A DNA stretch of 64,000 nt from an uncultured Muribaculum sp. (GTDB lineage Bacteria; Bacteroidota; Bacteroidia; Bacteroidales; Muribaculaceae): contig CAJTSK010000012.1 in NCBI GenBank assembly GCA_910578835.1, positions 3,118-67,117 on the forward strand, given 5' to 3'. Position 1 is the first letter of the stretch. The number at the start of each line of letters is the position of its first letter. The notes beneath the pieces were generated by a model, which did not search any database, was not told the DNA's origin, and was given only the letters and a program-made list of their open reading frames with translations. Made by a program: the position numbers and the translations under genes. Shown piece by piece: positions 27,228 through 35,855 of this stretch.

Positions 27228-28333
27228 GATTCATTCAAAGTTTGAAATGTATATTTTTGTGGAATTATTGCAGTTAAAATTATCATCCATAGAATAATCC
27301 CGGCTCCTGACGGTGCGCCAAATGTAGATTCAGCCATAGCTGCAAATAGCATACCTATAATAAAAGGTATATAGGCTTTTATTTCGTTAAATGAACTCAT
27401 TATTGCTTTATAGCAACATATACAAAAAAAGGAAAGAGTTATTATTCCTCCTAAGTGTAGCATTGCAAGATAGGCATTGTCTAAGGGGACATCTAATTCT
27501 AATGGCTTTCCAAGTAAAAAGTCGATTATTGTAAAATCTCTAAAGAATAAATAAAATAAATATAAACGACCGCTAACTATTTCATTAATAAATTCAACAT
27601 CTAAATATTCATATTGTATGGCAATATATACGATTAGTGATACAAATACAGTTGGGAGGAGGGCAATGTAGAATCTATAATATCGTTTTAACAGTCCATT
27701 AAAATATATGAGCCCAAAGAAAATTAGAATTAATGAACTAAGGAAGAATGTTCGTGATCCGCAATAGTAGTACATCAGCAAATCGATTGTAATAGATGAA
27801 ATAACGAATAATGTCCTATGATGTTTAAAGCATATAAGGTATAATAAAGAAATTAGATAGAAAATTGTTGTTCCTACATTGTTTGAATTTCCTAAGCCTA
27901 AATCATATATTACGCTATGTGTTTTTTCTACTATAGTTGGTGTATGAGATGTAATTCCCAAAAGAATTAGTTCTATTTGAAATAGTAGTTGAAATAATGT
28001 GATTAAGAATGCTGTTATTGCGAGATTTCTGATTGGTATTTTTAATTCGATAAGTTGGTAAGCTGTGGCAATTACAGTCCATAACATCAGCCAATTTCTA
28101 AATATTAGACAAATAGGTAATATCAATAATAAAATAGTCTTAAATTTGCCGATTTCTAGTGGATTAATCGAAAGAAGAGTAAATATAGCTACAAAATAGT
28201 TTAAATTTACAATATCATTAATACATTCAAATGCCTTATAGTGAAGAAATGGGTATACTGAGCAGAAAAAGAATGATATATATATCATAAGAACTCTGAA
28301 GACGTGGAATCTGTAATTAATGATTGAAGCCAT
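27224..28333 (-). CDS. wzy: Wzy-like polysaccharide polymerase
   Basis: 369 residues, almost wholly hydrophobic, with about ten or more membrane helices and a periplasmic loop late in the chain (YIAIQYEYLDVEFINEIVSGRLYLFYLFF, read in parts). Size, topology and position between glycosyltransferases and next to a flippase fit the O-antigen/capsule repeat polymerase. Wzy proteins share little sequence, so the call rests mainly on topology and context. It is very AT-rich. Confidence 0.65.
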   Translation of the reverse strand: MASIINYRFHVFRVLMIYISFFFCSVYPFLHYKAFECINDIVNLNYFVAIFTLLSINPLEIGKFKTILLLILPICLIFRNWLMLWTVIATAYQLIELKIPIRNLAITAFLITLFQLLFQIELILLGITSHTPTIVEKTHSVIYDLGLGNSNNVGTTIFYLISLLYLICFKHHRTLFVISSITIDLLMYYYCGSRTFFLSSLILIFFGLIYFNGLLKRYYRFYIALLPTVFVSLIVYIAIQYEYLDVEFINEIVSGRLYLFYLFFRDFTIIDFLLGKPLELDVPLDNAYLAMLHLGGIITLSFFCICCYKAIMSSFNEIKAYIPFIIGMLFAAMAESTFGAPSGAGIILWMIILTAIIPQKYTFQTLNES

Positions 28334-28342
28334 ATCGACGGT

Positions 28343-29257
28343 TTAATATAATGCAGATTTATACCCCATTTTATAGCAGAGTCTTTTATAAATGCGATTT
28401 AGTAATGTAGGTGTAAGTACAGACAGAGGAACTTCTTTTTTCATCCTTTTGATCGATTTATATAATCGTCCCCATCGCAAATTAAATAAATCTGAAATAA
28501 TTAAGTCATATATGTTGTATGCATGTATAGGAATGTGGTTTTTTATAAAAAAGGCTTCTTTTTTTGTGAAAATCGAATAGAATAACTCTTCTCTTTCTTT
28601 AATAATTGAATTAACTACTGAATCAGTTCTAAATGTCACGACATACATTATGCGACTGTCAACACTGACTGAGGTGCCATAGAATCCACATAAATAGGAA
28701 AAGAGTGTGTCATTATAACATGGCGTTTCTTGAAAATTGATAGAATACTTCTTTATGAGTTCCGATTTTATTAGTTTACTCCAAGGTTCGCCGAATGCAA
28801 ATCGTAATTTTAGAGATGCTTTTTGTTGGTTCTTATTAAAAAGGTCAATAGCATAATTGTGAAAAAGAACCCTGTTTGATGGCTTATATGAAATAGAGTT
28901 TACTGATGAGACATTACAAAATATGATATCATAAGTGGTGTCTATATATGTATCTAGTATATCGGATAACGCAGGAGTAAAATAGTCATCAGCATCTGCA
29001 AATAAGATATATTTACCATAAACATGTTGAAGTCCAATGTTTCTAGCTTTGCCTCCACCTCCATTAGTGCCTGTGTCATACCATTCTACCCAGTCATATT
29101 CATTTTTGACTAATTCTAATTCTTCTAAATCTTTGGTGGAGCAGTCGTCAACTACTATGACTTGTAGGTCTCTGCGTTTTGGAACCGTCTGCAAAAGTCT
29201 CTTCAATAATTTGGGAATATTGAAATGAGGGATTATTAAAGTGTAATTGTAGTCCAT
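28343..29257 (-). CDS. Glycosyltransferase family 2
   Basis: 304 residues, GT-A fold, inverting. The N-terminus is TLIIPHFNIPKLLKRLL, followed by VIVVDDCSTKDLEEL. NGGGGKARNIGLQHVYGKYILFADADDYF contains the DXD-type metal site DADD (quoted here in its parts). The C-terminal half is helical and basic. The donor is unknown. It lies between the flippase and the polymerase genes. Confidence 0.88.
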   Translation of the reverse strand: MDYNYTLIIPHFNIPKLLKRLLQTVPKRRDLQVIVVDDCSTKDLEELELVKNEYDWVEWYDTGTNGGGGKARNIGLQHVYGKYILFADADDYFTPALSDILDTYIDTTYDIIFCNVSSVNSISYKPSNRVLFHNYAIDLFNKNQQKASLKLRFAFGEPWSKLIKSELIKKYSINFQETPCYNDTLFSYLCGFYGTSVSVDSRIMYVVTFRTDSVVNSIIKEREELFYSIFTKKEAFFIKNHIPIHAYNIYDLIISDLFNLRWGRLYKSIKRMKKEVPLSVLTPTLLNRIYKRLCYKMGYKSALY

Positions 29258-29311
29258 ATTAACCGTTTAAGAAGATATAGTTGAGTATTGTAGTGGTCTG
29301 ATGATATAGTA

Positions 29312-30838
29312 TTATTGTGGTTTGAAAAATCTTTGACGTAATACTTTTAGAATTGCCTGTCGTTCTGTTTTATTTATACCGATACAAAATATTAGTAGGA
29401 TTGTAAAAAAAACTGATGCTGCGACAAATAAGATGAGAAAGCCGATGTTTTTGGGAATGAATCTATATATGCATATGGAAATTACAAAAGAAAAAAAGAC
29501 AACAGGAATTATCCTGATAAAAACTTCAGTTATAAATTTCTTATATGAAAATAAAATCAACCCATGTAAAAGTCTCAATCGCACCATTATTCCAAGAATT
29601 GAAATTGTAATTGCAACAAATAATACTATGTATGGATTAGCGTCAAATCTTAATAGAAGCCACGATATTGGTAAATTAAGGAGCATAATTATCGAGATTA
29701 TAATTTGAAAATTACGGATGTGACCAGTTGCTTGAATTGCTGTCGTAATAGGATTAATTATGGATTCTATTAAAACTAAACATAAAGTCAGCTGCAAAAA
29801 TCCAATAGTATATTCAGTGCAATTCCCAAGCCAAAGAATAAGTATTTCTTCTGCTGCAATAATTAACGGGGTCGTTATAATAGCCATTAAAAGTACAGAA
29901 AATCTACAACCTAAAAACACGAGTTTAATCATTCCATTAAGATCATTGGCTGCGTATCTTTTTGTGATTTGTGGGTTTATCGCCATTTGGAAATTAGAAG
30001 CTAATCCATTAATTGTTGTCCCAATTTGATTTGCAATGCCTCTTGCTGCATTAATGGCGACACTGAAGAAAATATTTAGCAAAATATTTATTCCTTGGTC
30101 TTTTAAAGAATACCCAAGACTTCCGACAAAACTCCACCCGGAAAAAGAGAACATATCTTTCATTAGCTTGGAGTCATGAACTTTTCTAATTTTACATTCA
30201 TCAAAATGTTGTTTACAATATATTTGATAAATTATTCTCATTAGTACAGATACAATAAGTACAAGAATGGAATAAGTTATTAGCTTGTCAAAGGGTATAA
30301 ATATGAGCAAGAATACTGTGATAAGTTTTAATATGACGTCTAAAATGCCTAAGTAACCATATACTTTCATGTGTTCATGAGCAACAATGCATGAATTATA
30401 TGGTACACTTATTATTGTAATGATGAATGCAATTATAGAACACTGATACACCCAGTTTGCTGCGAGCATCCTGCCCTCTGGAATATTAAGCTTATTATTA
30501 AGAAACCACAGACCGGCTGTTTCAGCAAGAACAAAGACAACTATTGCCAACAAAGAATGTACTGTTACGCATATTGAAAAGACTTTGTTTAATTGGTCTT
30601 TGTTATTTCGACCTAATTCAAATGAGATAAATCGCTGAGAAGAAACTATCATTGCGGTATTTAAGAATGAGAACATCATTACAATTCCGCCGACAACGTT
30701 ATATATACCATAGTCATCTACACCTAACACTTGCCAAATGATTCGGAAGGTGTAAAGATTGACAATTATAGTTAAAAACATCCTCATATAAAGGAAGATG
30801 GTATTAGTAGCGATACGTTTATTGTCTTCAGATGGCAT
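29312..30838 (-). CDS. wzx: Wzx-like polysaccharide flippase
   Basis: 508 residues with about 12-14 membrane helices, MATE/PST superfamily. It is expected to flip lipid-linked repeat units across the inner membrane. The N-terminal RIATNTIFLYMRMFLTII and GVDDYGIYNVVGG (the G.YG.y motif) are typical. I chose the ATG at 30838 (MPSEDNKRI); the longer frame begins with TTG at 30880. The gene starts the AT-rich block, and upstream of it lies only a decayed toxin-antitoxin remnant. Confidence 0.88.
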   Translation of the reverse strand: MPSEDNKRIATNTIFLYMRMFLTIIVNLYTFRIIWQVLGVDDYGIYNVVGGIVMMFSFLNTAMIVSSQRFISFELGRNNKDQLNKVFSICVTVHSLLAIVVFVLAETAGLWFLNNKLNIPEGRMLAANWVYQCSIIAFIITIISVPYNSCIVAHEHMKVYGYLGILDVILKLITVFLLIFIPFDKLITYSILVLIVSVLMRIIYQIYCKQHFDECKIRKVHDSKLMKDMFSFSGWSFVGSLGYSLKDQGINILLNIFFSVAINAARGIANQIGTTINGLASNFQMAINPQITKRYAANDLNGMIKLVFLGCRFSVLLMAIITTPLIIAAEEILILWLGNCTEYTIGFLQLTLCLVLIESIINPITTAIQATGHIRNFQIIISIIMLLNLPISWLLLRFDANPYIVLFVAITISILGIMVRLRLLHGLILFSYKKFITEVFIRIIPVVFFSFVISICIYRFIPKNIGFLILFVAASVFFTILLIFCIGINKTERQAILKVLRQRFFKPQ

Positions 30839-31001
30839 TTGTAAATAGTATTGTTGTGTGAAATTTTGTGAATTAAGCAATTGCCATTTAGTTGTCGCAA
30901 TATCGTAATGAATTCATCCTAATTTGTCAACTAGTCGATACCGTTAGTGTTCCACATTTCTGCGAAATATTAGAATTGGAGCCTTAGAAATATGTCTTTG
31001 G

Positions 31002-31323
31002 TTATACTTTTGGTCTGTGGAGACGGTCGCTAAGGTCTGCAAATATGCGTGATTTGAGCGCTTGCGCGTCGGTAATCAGTTTAGCGCCTTTCTCCGGAGA
31101 GATTGAAAACGTGTTCTGGTAGTCAGCTTTTTCTCGAATTGTCTGATGCGGCTATATAGCATGCCATCTTCGCGGCTGAATTGCCCTATCAGTACATAAT
31201 GCTGACCGAATTGTTGTCTCTCGCCTGCGAGCCATAAAGATACACTATATCGGTGCCGCCAGTAAACATCTGCCAGGCGAGCTGCGATATCTCTTTTATT
31301 ATGACTCTGCTCTTGCCTGTCAT
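31002..31323 (-). pseudogene. Remnant of an MNT-HEPN toxin-antitoxin module
   Basis: Three - strand pieces fit together. From the ATG at 31323 to a stop at 31189, 44 residues include VYLYGSQARDNNS, the start of a nucleotidyltransferase (MNT antitoxin) active site. In the next frame comes QHYVLIGQFSREDGMLYSRI, and after one more shift EKADYQNTFSISPEKGAKLI to the TAA at 31002. The last two resemble the C-terminal helices of a HEPN toxin. A deletion fused the two genes and frameshifts followed. The rest of the 30839-31395 gap shows nothing else. Confidence 0.55.
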
Positions 31324-31395
31324 ATCAGTAGAGATAGCGATTATTCGTTATAATGCAAACATTCGATGCTGCATATATGCTGACTGGTCTTCGGT

Positions 31396-32724
31396 TTAGT
31401 CGCGGGAGAAGATGTCGCGGGTGTAGACTTTGTCGGCGACGTCGGCGAGGCTTGCGTCATTGCGGTTGGCGAGGATGGCTTGGGAGAGGCGCTTGAACTC
31501 GGCGAGGTCGTTGACCACACGGCTGCCGAAGAAGGTGGAGCCGTCTTCGAGCGTAGGCTCGTAGATGATGACAGTCGCGCCCTTTGCCTTGATGCGTTTC
31601 ATCACGCCCTGTATCGATGACTGGCGGAAATTGTCGGAGTTGGATTTCATCGTGAGGCGATAGACTCCTATGACCGGGGTTGCCTGCCGGGAGTTGTCGG
31701 CTGTCTGTGACGGGGCGACATTTGTCGAGTAGTCATACCAGCCTGCCATTCTTAGCACCTGGTCGGCGATGAAGTCCTTGCGGGTGCGGTTGCTCTCGAC
31801 GATTGCCGACATCATGTTTTGCGGCACGTCGGCATAGTTGGCGAGAAGCTGCTTGGTATCTTTGGGCAGACAGTAGCCACCGTAACCAAACGAGGGATTG
31901 TTGTAGTGGGTGCCGATGCGCGGGTCGAGACCGACGCCCTCGATTATCGCCTGTGAGTCAAGACCCTTGACCTCGGCATAGGTGTCGAGCTCGTTGAAGT
32001 AGCTCACGCGCAGGGCGAGATAGGTGTTGGCAAACAGTTTCACAGCCTCCGCCTCCTTCATGCCCATGTAGAGCGTCGGGATATCCTCTTTCAGCGCGCC
32101 CTGCTGAAGCAGCGTGGCAAATGTGCGTGCCGCCTCGTCAAGCCGGGCAAGGTCAGCGACCTTGCGGATAGCCTCGTTTTCCTCGGCAAAACGTTCCTCG
32201 CCGATAATCTTGGGTACACCCGCGATGATTCGCGAGGGATACAGGTTGTCGTAGAGCGCCTTGCTTTCGCGCAGGAACTCGGGGAAGAAGAGAAGGTTGA
32301 ACTTCCCGACTCCCTTTGCCGCGTATTTCACATAGAGATTCCGGCAATAGCCAACCGGAATGGTCGACTTTATCACCATCACGGCATCGGGGTTGACGCT
32401 GAGCACCAGGTCGATGACATCCTCGATGCAGTGGGTGTCGAAATAGTTTTTTACGGGGTCATAGTTGGTCGGGGCGGCAATCACCACGAAGTCGGCGTTG
32501 CGGTAAGCCTCGGCCCCGTCAAGGGTCGCCGTGAGGTCGAGTTCCTTTTCGGCGAGATATTTCTCGATATACTCGTCCTGAATCGGCGAGATGCGGTTAT
32601 TGATTTTATCTACTTTTTCCGCAATCACGTCAACTGCAGTGACGTGGTTGTGCTGCGCCAGCAGCGTGGCGATGCTAAGTCCGACATAACCGGTACCGGC
32701 TACGGCGATATTATATTGCTTCAT
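31396..32724 (-). CDS. ugd: Nucleotide-sugar dehydrogenase (UDP-glucose 6-dehydrogenase type)
   Basis: 442 residues. It oxidises UDP-glucose to UDP-glucuronate with NAD, feeding the polysaccharide. The Rossmann start is NIAVAGTGYVGLSIATLLAQ, then VIKSTIPVGYC and LFFPEFLRESKAL, with the catalytic cysteine in FGYGGYCLPKDTKQLLANY. The ATG at 32724 is used; the frame upstream to 32787 lacks homology. A related GDP- or UDP-sugar substrate cannot be excluded. GC content is core-like, unlike the block that follows. Confidence 0.9.
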   Translation of the reverse strand: MKQYNIAVAGTGYVGLSIATLLAQHNHVTAVDVIAEKVDKINNRISPIQDEYIEKYLAEKELDLTATLDGAEAYRNADFVVIAAPTNYDPVKNYFDTHCIEDVIDLVLSVNPDAVMVIKSTIPVGYCRNLYVKYAAKGVGKFNLLFFPEFLRESKALYDNLYPSRIIAGVPKIIGEERFAEENEAIRKVADLARLDEAARTFATLLQQGALKEDIPTLYMGMKEAEAVKLFANTYLALRVSYFNELDTYAEVKGLDSQAIIEGVGLDPRIGTHYNNPSFGYGGYCLPKDTKQLLANYADVPQNMMSAIVESNRTRKDFIADQVLRMAGWYDYSTNVAPSQTADNSRQATPVIGVYRLTMKSNSDNFRQSSIQGVMKRIKAKGATVIIYEPTLEDGSTFFGSRVVNDLAEFKRLSQAILANRNDASLADVADKVYTRDIFSRD

Positions 32725-32802
32725 TTCTGATAGAAAATAATTTGTGCGGTTTATAGTAATTCGGTGGGGCATGGCGGTGATGCCCAAGCCGGGTGGGAGA
32801 GA

Positions 32803-33207
32803 TTATTGGATGTCAAGCGGGGCGATGGTGCCGTCATTGGCTTCCTTTGCAAATTCTTTGAGCAACCCGGTTAAATCTTTTTCTGATATGCTGAGTTGTT
32901 GTAATGGCCCGTTTTTCGGATAAATATCAAGCAAAATTACTGTCTCCTGAGTCTTGGATACAAGATAAATGAGCCTGTAGCCATCTCTTCTGGATAGTTT
33001 TTGTCGCTTGTCGGGCAAGCGTAGTTTTATTACTATCACATCATTTTCGCAGAGAATCATGTCACGGCTCTGCCTGATTTGCTCTATGGTTTTCCCTTTG
33101 AACTCTTTGTTGATTTCAGAGGTCACGTTGGCGTAGACTCCACGCTTTACTTTTAGGAGCGAGGCGATACGGTTACGAAATGTCGTTATCGAAAAATACT
33201 GAATCAT
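32803..33207 (-). CDS. RelE-type toxin
   Basis: A 134-residue putative mRNA interferase. The core DMILCENDVIVIKLRLPDKR then RRDGYRLIYLVSKTQETVILLDIY and the helical end ISEKDLTGLLKEF fit the RelE/HigB-like fold, in particular the group with a GYR.IY strand. Its ATG overlaps the stop of the upstream partner by four bases (ATGA), the usual antitoxin-first arrangement. It is the third gene of the polysaccharide locus. Confidence 0.72.
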   Translation of the reverse strand: MIQYFSITTFRNRIASLLKVKRGVYANVTSEINKEFKGKTIEQIRQSRDMILCENDVIVIKLRLPDKRQKLSRRDGYRLIYLVSKTQETVILLDIYPKNGPLQQLSISEKDLTGLLKEFAKEANDGTIAPLDIQ

Positions 33208-33632
33208 TTTCCGATGAGCCTGATGGCTTCAGATGCTTCTTTGAGGGCTATATTGAGCTTTGTCGCGTTGCCGCCCGATAGTTTGAAATGCTTTATGTCA
33301 TTGTTGATTTCATAAAGGGCGGAATAGTTTCTGCCGAGACGCTCAATCTGGTCGGAAATTTCTGTGGCTCCGGAATCCTTTTTGTAGGTCATGTACAGAC
33401 TTTTAAGCGAGTTGAGCAATAGCCGGAGTTGTGGACCGAAGATTTTATAGTCATCGGGGGTAATAACGTTGTATTGCTCATATAGAAGCTCGTATAATGT
33501 GTCGATTGAGTGATTCAGGCTTGCAATCTTTTTCCGGGTGGCATTATTGCCTGCCACAGCTTCGAGGTTTTGCCCGAAGCTGCGCATCCCGATTTTTACG
33601 ATGCTTTTTGAAATTAATGCAGTCTGACACAT
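33204..33632 (-). CDS. Probable antitoxin partner, helical, family not recognised
   Basis: 142 residues, almost all helical (ATRKKIASLNHSIDTLYELL, LRLLLNSLKSLYMTYKKD). There is no ribbon-helix-helix or helix-turn-helix signature. It is called antitoxin only from its place directly before, and overlapping, a RelE-type toxin, and from its own promoter. If right, it is an unusual antitoxin without an obvious DNA-binding domain. The start is the ATG at 33632. Confidence 0.55.
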   Translation of the reverse strand: MCQTALISKSIVKIGMRSFGQNLEAVAGNNATRKKIASLNHSIDTLYELLYEQYNVITPDDYKIFGPQLRLLLNSLKSLYMTYKKDSGATEISDQIERLGRNYSALYEINNDIKHFKLSGGNATKLNIALKEASEAIRLIGK

Positions 33633-33656
33633 ATCTGTTATTCAATCTCTTTGTGG

Positions 33657-33687
33657 CAAAGATAGCGATTATTGTTGTAAATTACAA
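33657..33687 (-). promoter_or_regulatory. Promoter of the RelE-type pair
   Basis: On the - strand: TTG (33687-33685), 20 bases, TATCTTTG (33664-33657). The start is expected near 33650, 18 bases before the ATG. Confidence 0.8.
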
Positions 33688-33715
33688 TGCTTTGCGGGGT
33701 GATTTTGTTGGCGGG

Positions 33716-34303
33716 TCAGGGGAGGGGCTCGACGTTGAGGCGGTCGATGTTGAGTCGGGCGCAGCCGAGTATGTCGAGTCTCACCACGAGCTCGCTGCCT
33801 GAGGCGGAGTCAATGATTTCGCCTTCAAGACCCATGAGACTTCCGCGCACTACTTTTACGCGGTCGCCTTTGCGGAGTGGACGGTCCTCGATGCTTACCG
33901 GGGTGTCGGAGTTGCCGAGTATGAACCGAAGTATGTGCATTTCGCGTTCGGGCACGGTGGCGGGCACGCGTTGTGATGTCACGGCGCGGTTGGTCATGAA
34001 CCGGTTGATGTAGGGCAGGGCGACTATCTGGCGGCGTTCTTTTTCGGTGCAGTGTATAAACACGATTGTGCGTATTACTACTGCCTCGACGCTTGCCCGG
34101 CGCCCGTTTTTCCAGATTTTGGTCTGGCGCTGTGTCGCCACATAGGAGTCGTAGCCGAGCCGGGTGAGGCGCTGGCGCACTTCTTTCTCGCTATTGTTGT
34201 TGACAATGGCTACATACCACTTGGGTCGTGACACGCCTACGGCGTCGCCAGCGCCGACATGTGGGGCTGCCGCAATGTTTTCTTGGGATGTCGCAGTGCT
34301 CAT
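33716..34303 (-). CDS. upxY: UpxY-family transcription antiterminator
   Basis: 195 residues, a specialised NusG paralogue. The NGN domain is KWYVAIVNNNSEKEVRQRL to about residue 125, and a C-terminal KOW domain contains GDRVKVVRGSLMGLEGEI. In Bacteroides, UpxY proteins travel with RNA polymerase through their own capsule operon and prevent early termination. It is the first gene of the - strand locus, has a consensus promoter, and the whole run to 15.9 kb is co-directional, which fits this role. No UpxZ partner is seen. Confidence 0.9.
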   Translation of the reverse strand: MSTATSQENIAAAPHVGAGDAVGVSRPKWYVAIVNNNSEKEVRQRLTRLGYDSYVATQRQTKIWKNGRRASVEAVVIRTIVFIHCTEKERRQIVALPYINRFMTNRAVTSQRVPATVPEREMHILRFILGNSDTPVSIEDRPLRKGDRVKVVRGSLMGLEGEIIDSASGSELVVRLDILGCARLNIDRLNVEPLP

Positions 34304-34361
34304 TTTGTTGAATGAACGCTAATGCTTTCTGCCGCTTTTGAAGTAAGTGGCTAAGACGTGC

Positions 34362-34392
34362 CAAAATTACGTAAAAACTTTGATATGAGCAA
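34362..34392 (-). promoter_or_regulatory. Promoter of the polysaccharide operon (upxY)
   Basis: On the - strand: TTG (34392-34390), exactly 20 bases, TAATTTTG (34369-34362). The start is expected near 34355, giving a leader of about 50 bases before upxY. No inverted repeats flank it, so it does not look invertible. Confidence 0.8.
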
Positions 34393-34397
34393 GAGTT

Positions 34398-34447
34398 TTT
34401 AGTTTTCAGATTTCAGTTTTGAGTTTTGAGTTTTCAGTTTTCAGTTG
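34398..34447. repeat. AGTTTTC-type repeat array at the head of the polysaccharide locus
   Basis: About six imperfect units (AGTTTTC, AGATTTC, AGTTTTG) between the upxY promoter and the MFS gene, supplying the last codons of the MFS gene. It is the same repeat type as in the rfb section. Confidence 0.7.
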
Positions 34448-35607
34448 TGAGGGGTGGGGGCTGTGTCACGCTCGTAGCACCAATAGAGGATGAAGAGGAG
34501 GACGCAGCCGATGATGACGATCGGTATGCCTACGATTGCCGGGGCGGTGTAGCCGTAGCCGCGTGCTATCACCGCGCCTCCTATCCAGGCGGCTATGGCG
34601 TTGCCGGCGTTGTAGGCTATCTGGATGCAGGCGGCGCCGAGTAGTTCGCCTCCGCGTGCGTAGCCTACAATCGACGACTGGAGCGGGCTGCCTGAGCCGA
34701 AGAGGGCGGCAGTGCCCAGTATCATTAGCGGTACGGCGGCTATCTTGAAGGGGGCGAGGAAGAAGAAGAGCAGCAGCACGGGGATTGCTGATGCTTGTAC
34801 CCATGCGGCAATCCATGAGGGCTTGTAGTGGTCGCTGAGCTTGCCGGCGATGAGGTTGCCGGCAAACATGCCGAAGCCGGCGAGTACCATCAGCCATGAC
34901 AGGGCGTCTTGCGGAAACCCGGCTACGAGCGTGAGCTGCGGGTCGATGTAGCTATACCAGCAGTAGATGCCTATCTGCCCGAAGATTACGCCGCCGAATA
35001 TGAGCCATGGCGGTAGGGTGCGGAGGAATCTGAACTGGTTTTTGAAGCCGCGGTCCTCGATGCCCTGTACGTCGGGCACCCACGCTTTTATGGCGATTAT
35101 CGTGGCTATGCCTGTGATGCCTACGATGAGAAACGCCACGCGCCATGTCATGGTGTTGGTGATGAGGGTGCCGAGCGGTACTCCTACGAGGGTGGCTACG
35201 GTCATGCCGGCTATCATGTAGGATACGGCGCTTACCTCATGGCCTTTACGGGCGAGGCGGCGCGCTACTATGGCTCCTACGCCGAAATATGCCCCGTGGG
35301 GGAGTCCGGAGATGAAGCGTGATATGAAGAAGGTGTAGAAGTCTTGGGAGATGGCGGCGCCGAGGTTGCCTATGGCTATGATTGCGGCGAGCAGGAGCAT
35401 TATGTGTTTGAGCGGGAGACGGCGCGCAAAGAGGAGCGCGGGCGCTCCTACACATACTCCGAGGGCGTAGGCTGAGATGAAGTATCCTGCCCGGGATATG
35501 GTGACATCCATCGTCGAGGCGATGTCGCCGAGTATTCCCATCATTAGAAATTCGGCTATCCCGAGGGCAAATGTGCCCATTGCGAGTGCAAACAGACCTT
35601 TATTCAT
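34441..35607 (-). CDS. MFS efflux transporter, AraJ-like
   Basis: 388 residues with 12 membrane helices. The start MNKGLFALAMGTFALGIAEF and the helix 4 region RFISGLPHGAYFGVGAIVARRLARKG (in parts) match the arabinose/drug efflux group (AraJ/YdhP). The motif A-like loop is LFARRLPLKHIML. The substrate is unknown. It lies upstream of upxY in the same direction, but the upxY promoter and repeats stand between. Its GC content is high. Confidence 0.88.
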   Translation of the reverse strand: MNKGLFALAMGTFALGIAEFLMMGILGDIASTMDVTISRAGYFISAYALGVCVGAPALLFARRLPLKHIMLLLAAIIAIGNLGAAISQDFYTFFISRFISGLPHGAYFGVGAIVARRLARKGHEVSAVSYMIAGMTVATLVGVPLGTLITNTMTWRVAFLIVGITGIATIIAIKAWVPDVQGIEDRGFKNQFRFLRTLPPWLIFGGVIFGQIGIYCWYSYIDPQLTLVAGFPQDALSWLMVLAGFGMFAGNLIAGKLSDHYKPSWIAAWVQASAIPVLLLFFFLAPFKIAAVPLMILGTAALFGSGSPLQSSIVGYARGGELLGAACIQIAYNAGNAIAAWIGGAVIARGYGYTAPAIVGIPIVIIGCVLLFILYWCYERDTAPTPHN

Positions 35608-35633
35608 ATAAAAAGTTTTTATAAAAGCGGGTG

Positions 35634-35641
35634 CAAAGTTA
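35634..35641 (-). promoter_or_regulatory. -7 box upstream of the MFS gene
   Basis: TAACTTTG on the - strand, 27 bases before the ATG. No TTG is seen at the ideal distance. The rest of the 35642-35795 divergent gap shows nothing further. Confidence 0.5.
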
Positions 35642-35795
35642 AGAAATATCGGGCAATTGGCGATGCACTTGACGAGGGTAAAACGTGGCGGATTGACATG
35701 CTTTTTGGGGCGGCTTTCTTATGGAGGGGCGGGGTAGATTATGTGTCGTATGTCGGGGTATTGTTCGTTTGTCTTGATTTTTTGTTCTGTTTTTC

Positions 35796-35827
35796 TTGGT
35801 CTGATGGGCTTGTTTTGCTTACCTTTG
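35796..35827 (+). promoter_or_regulatory. Promoter of the FadL-type porin gene
   Basis: TTG at 35796-35798, 21 bases, TACCTTTG at 35820-35827. The ATG follows 28 bases later. Confidence 0.65.
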
Positions 35828-35855
35828 CGGAGTTTTTATAAAAATTCAGAACATT

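Noticed and set aside
34304..34440. Invertible capsule promoter
   Set aside because: No facing inverted repeats flank the upxY promoter and no invertase gene is in the window.
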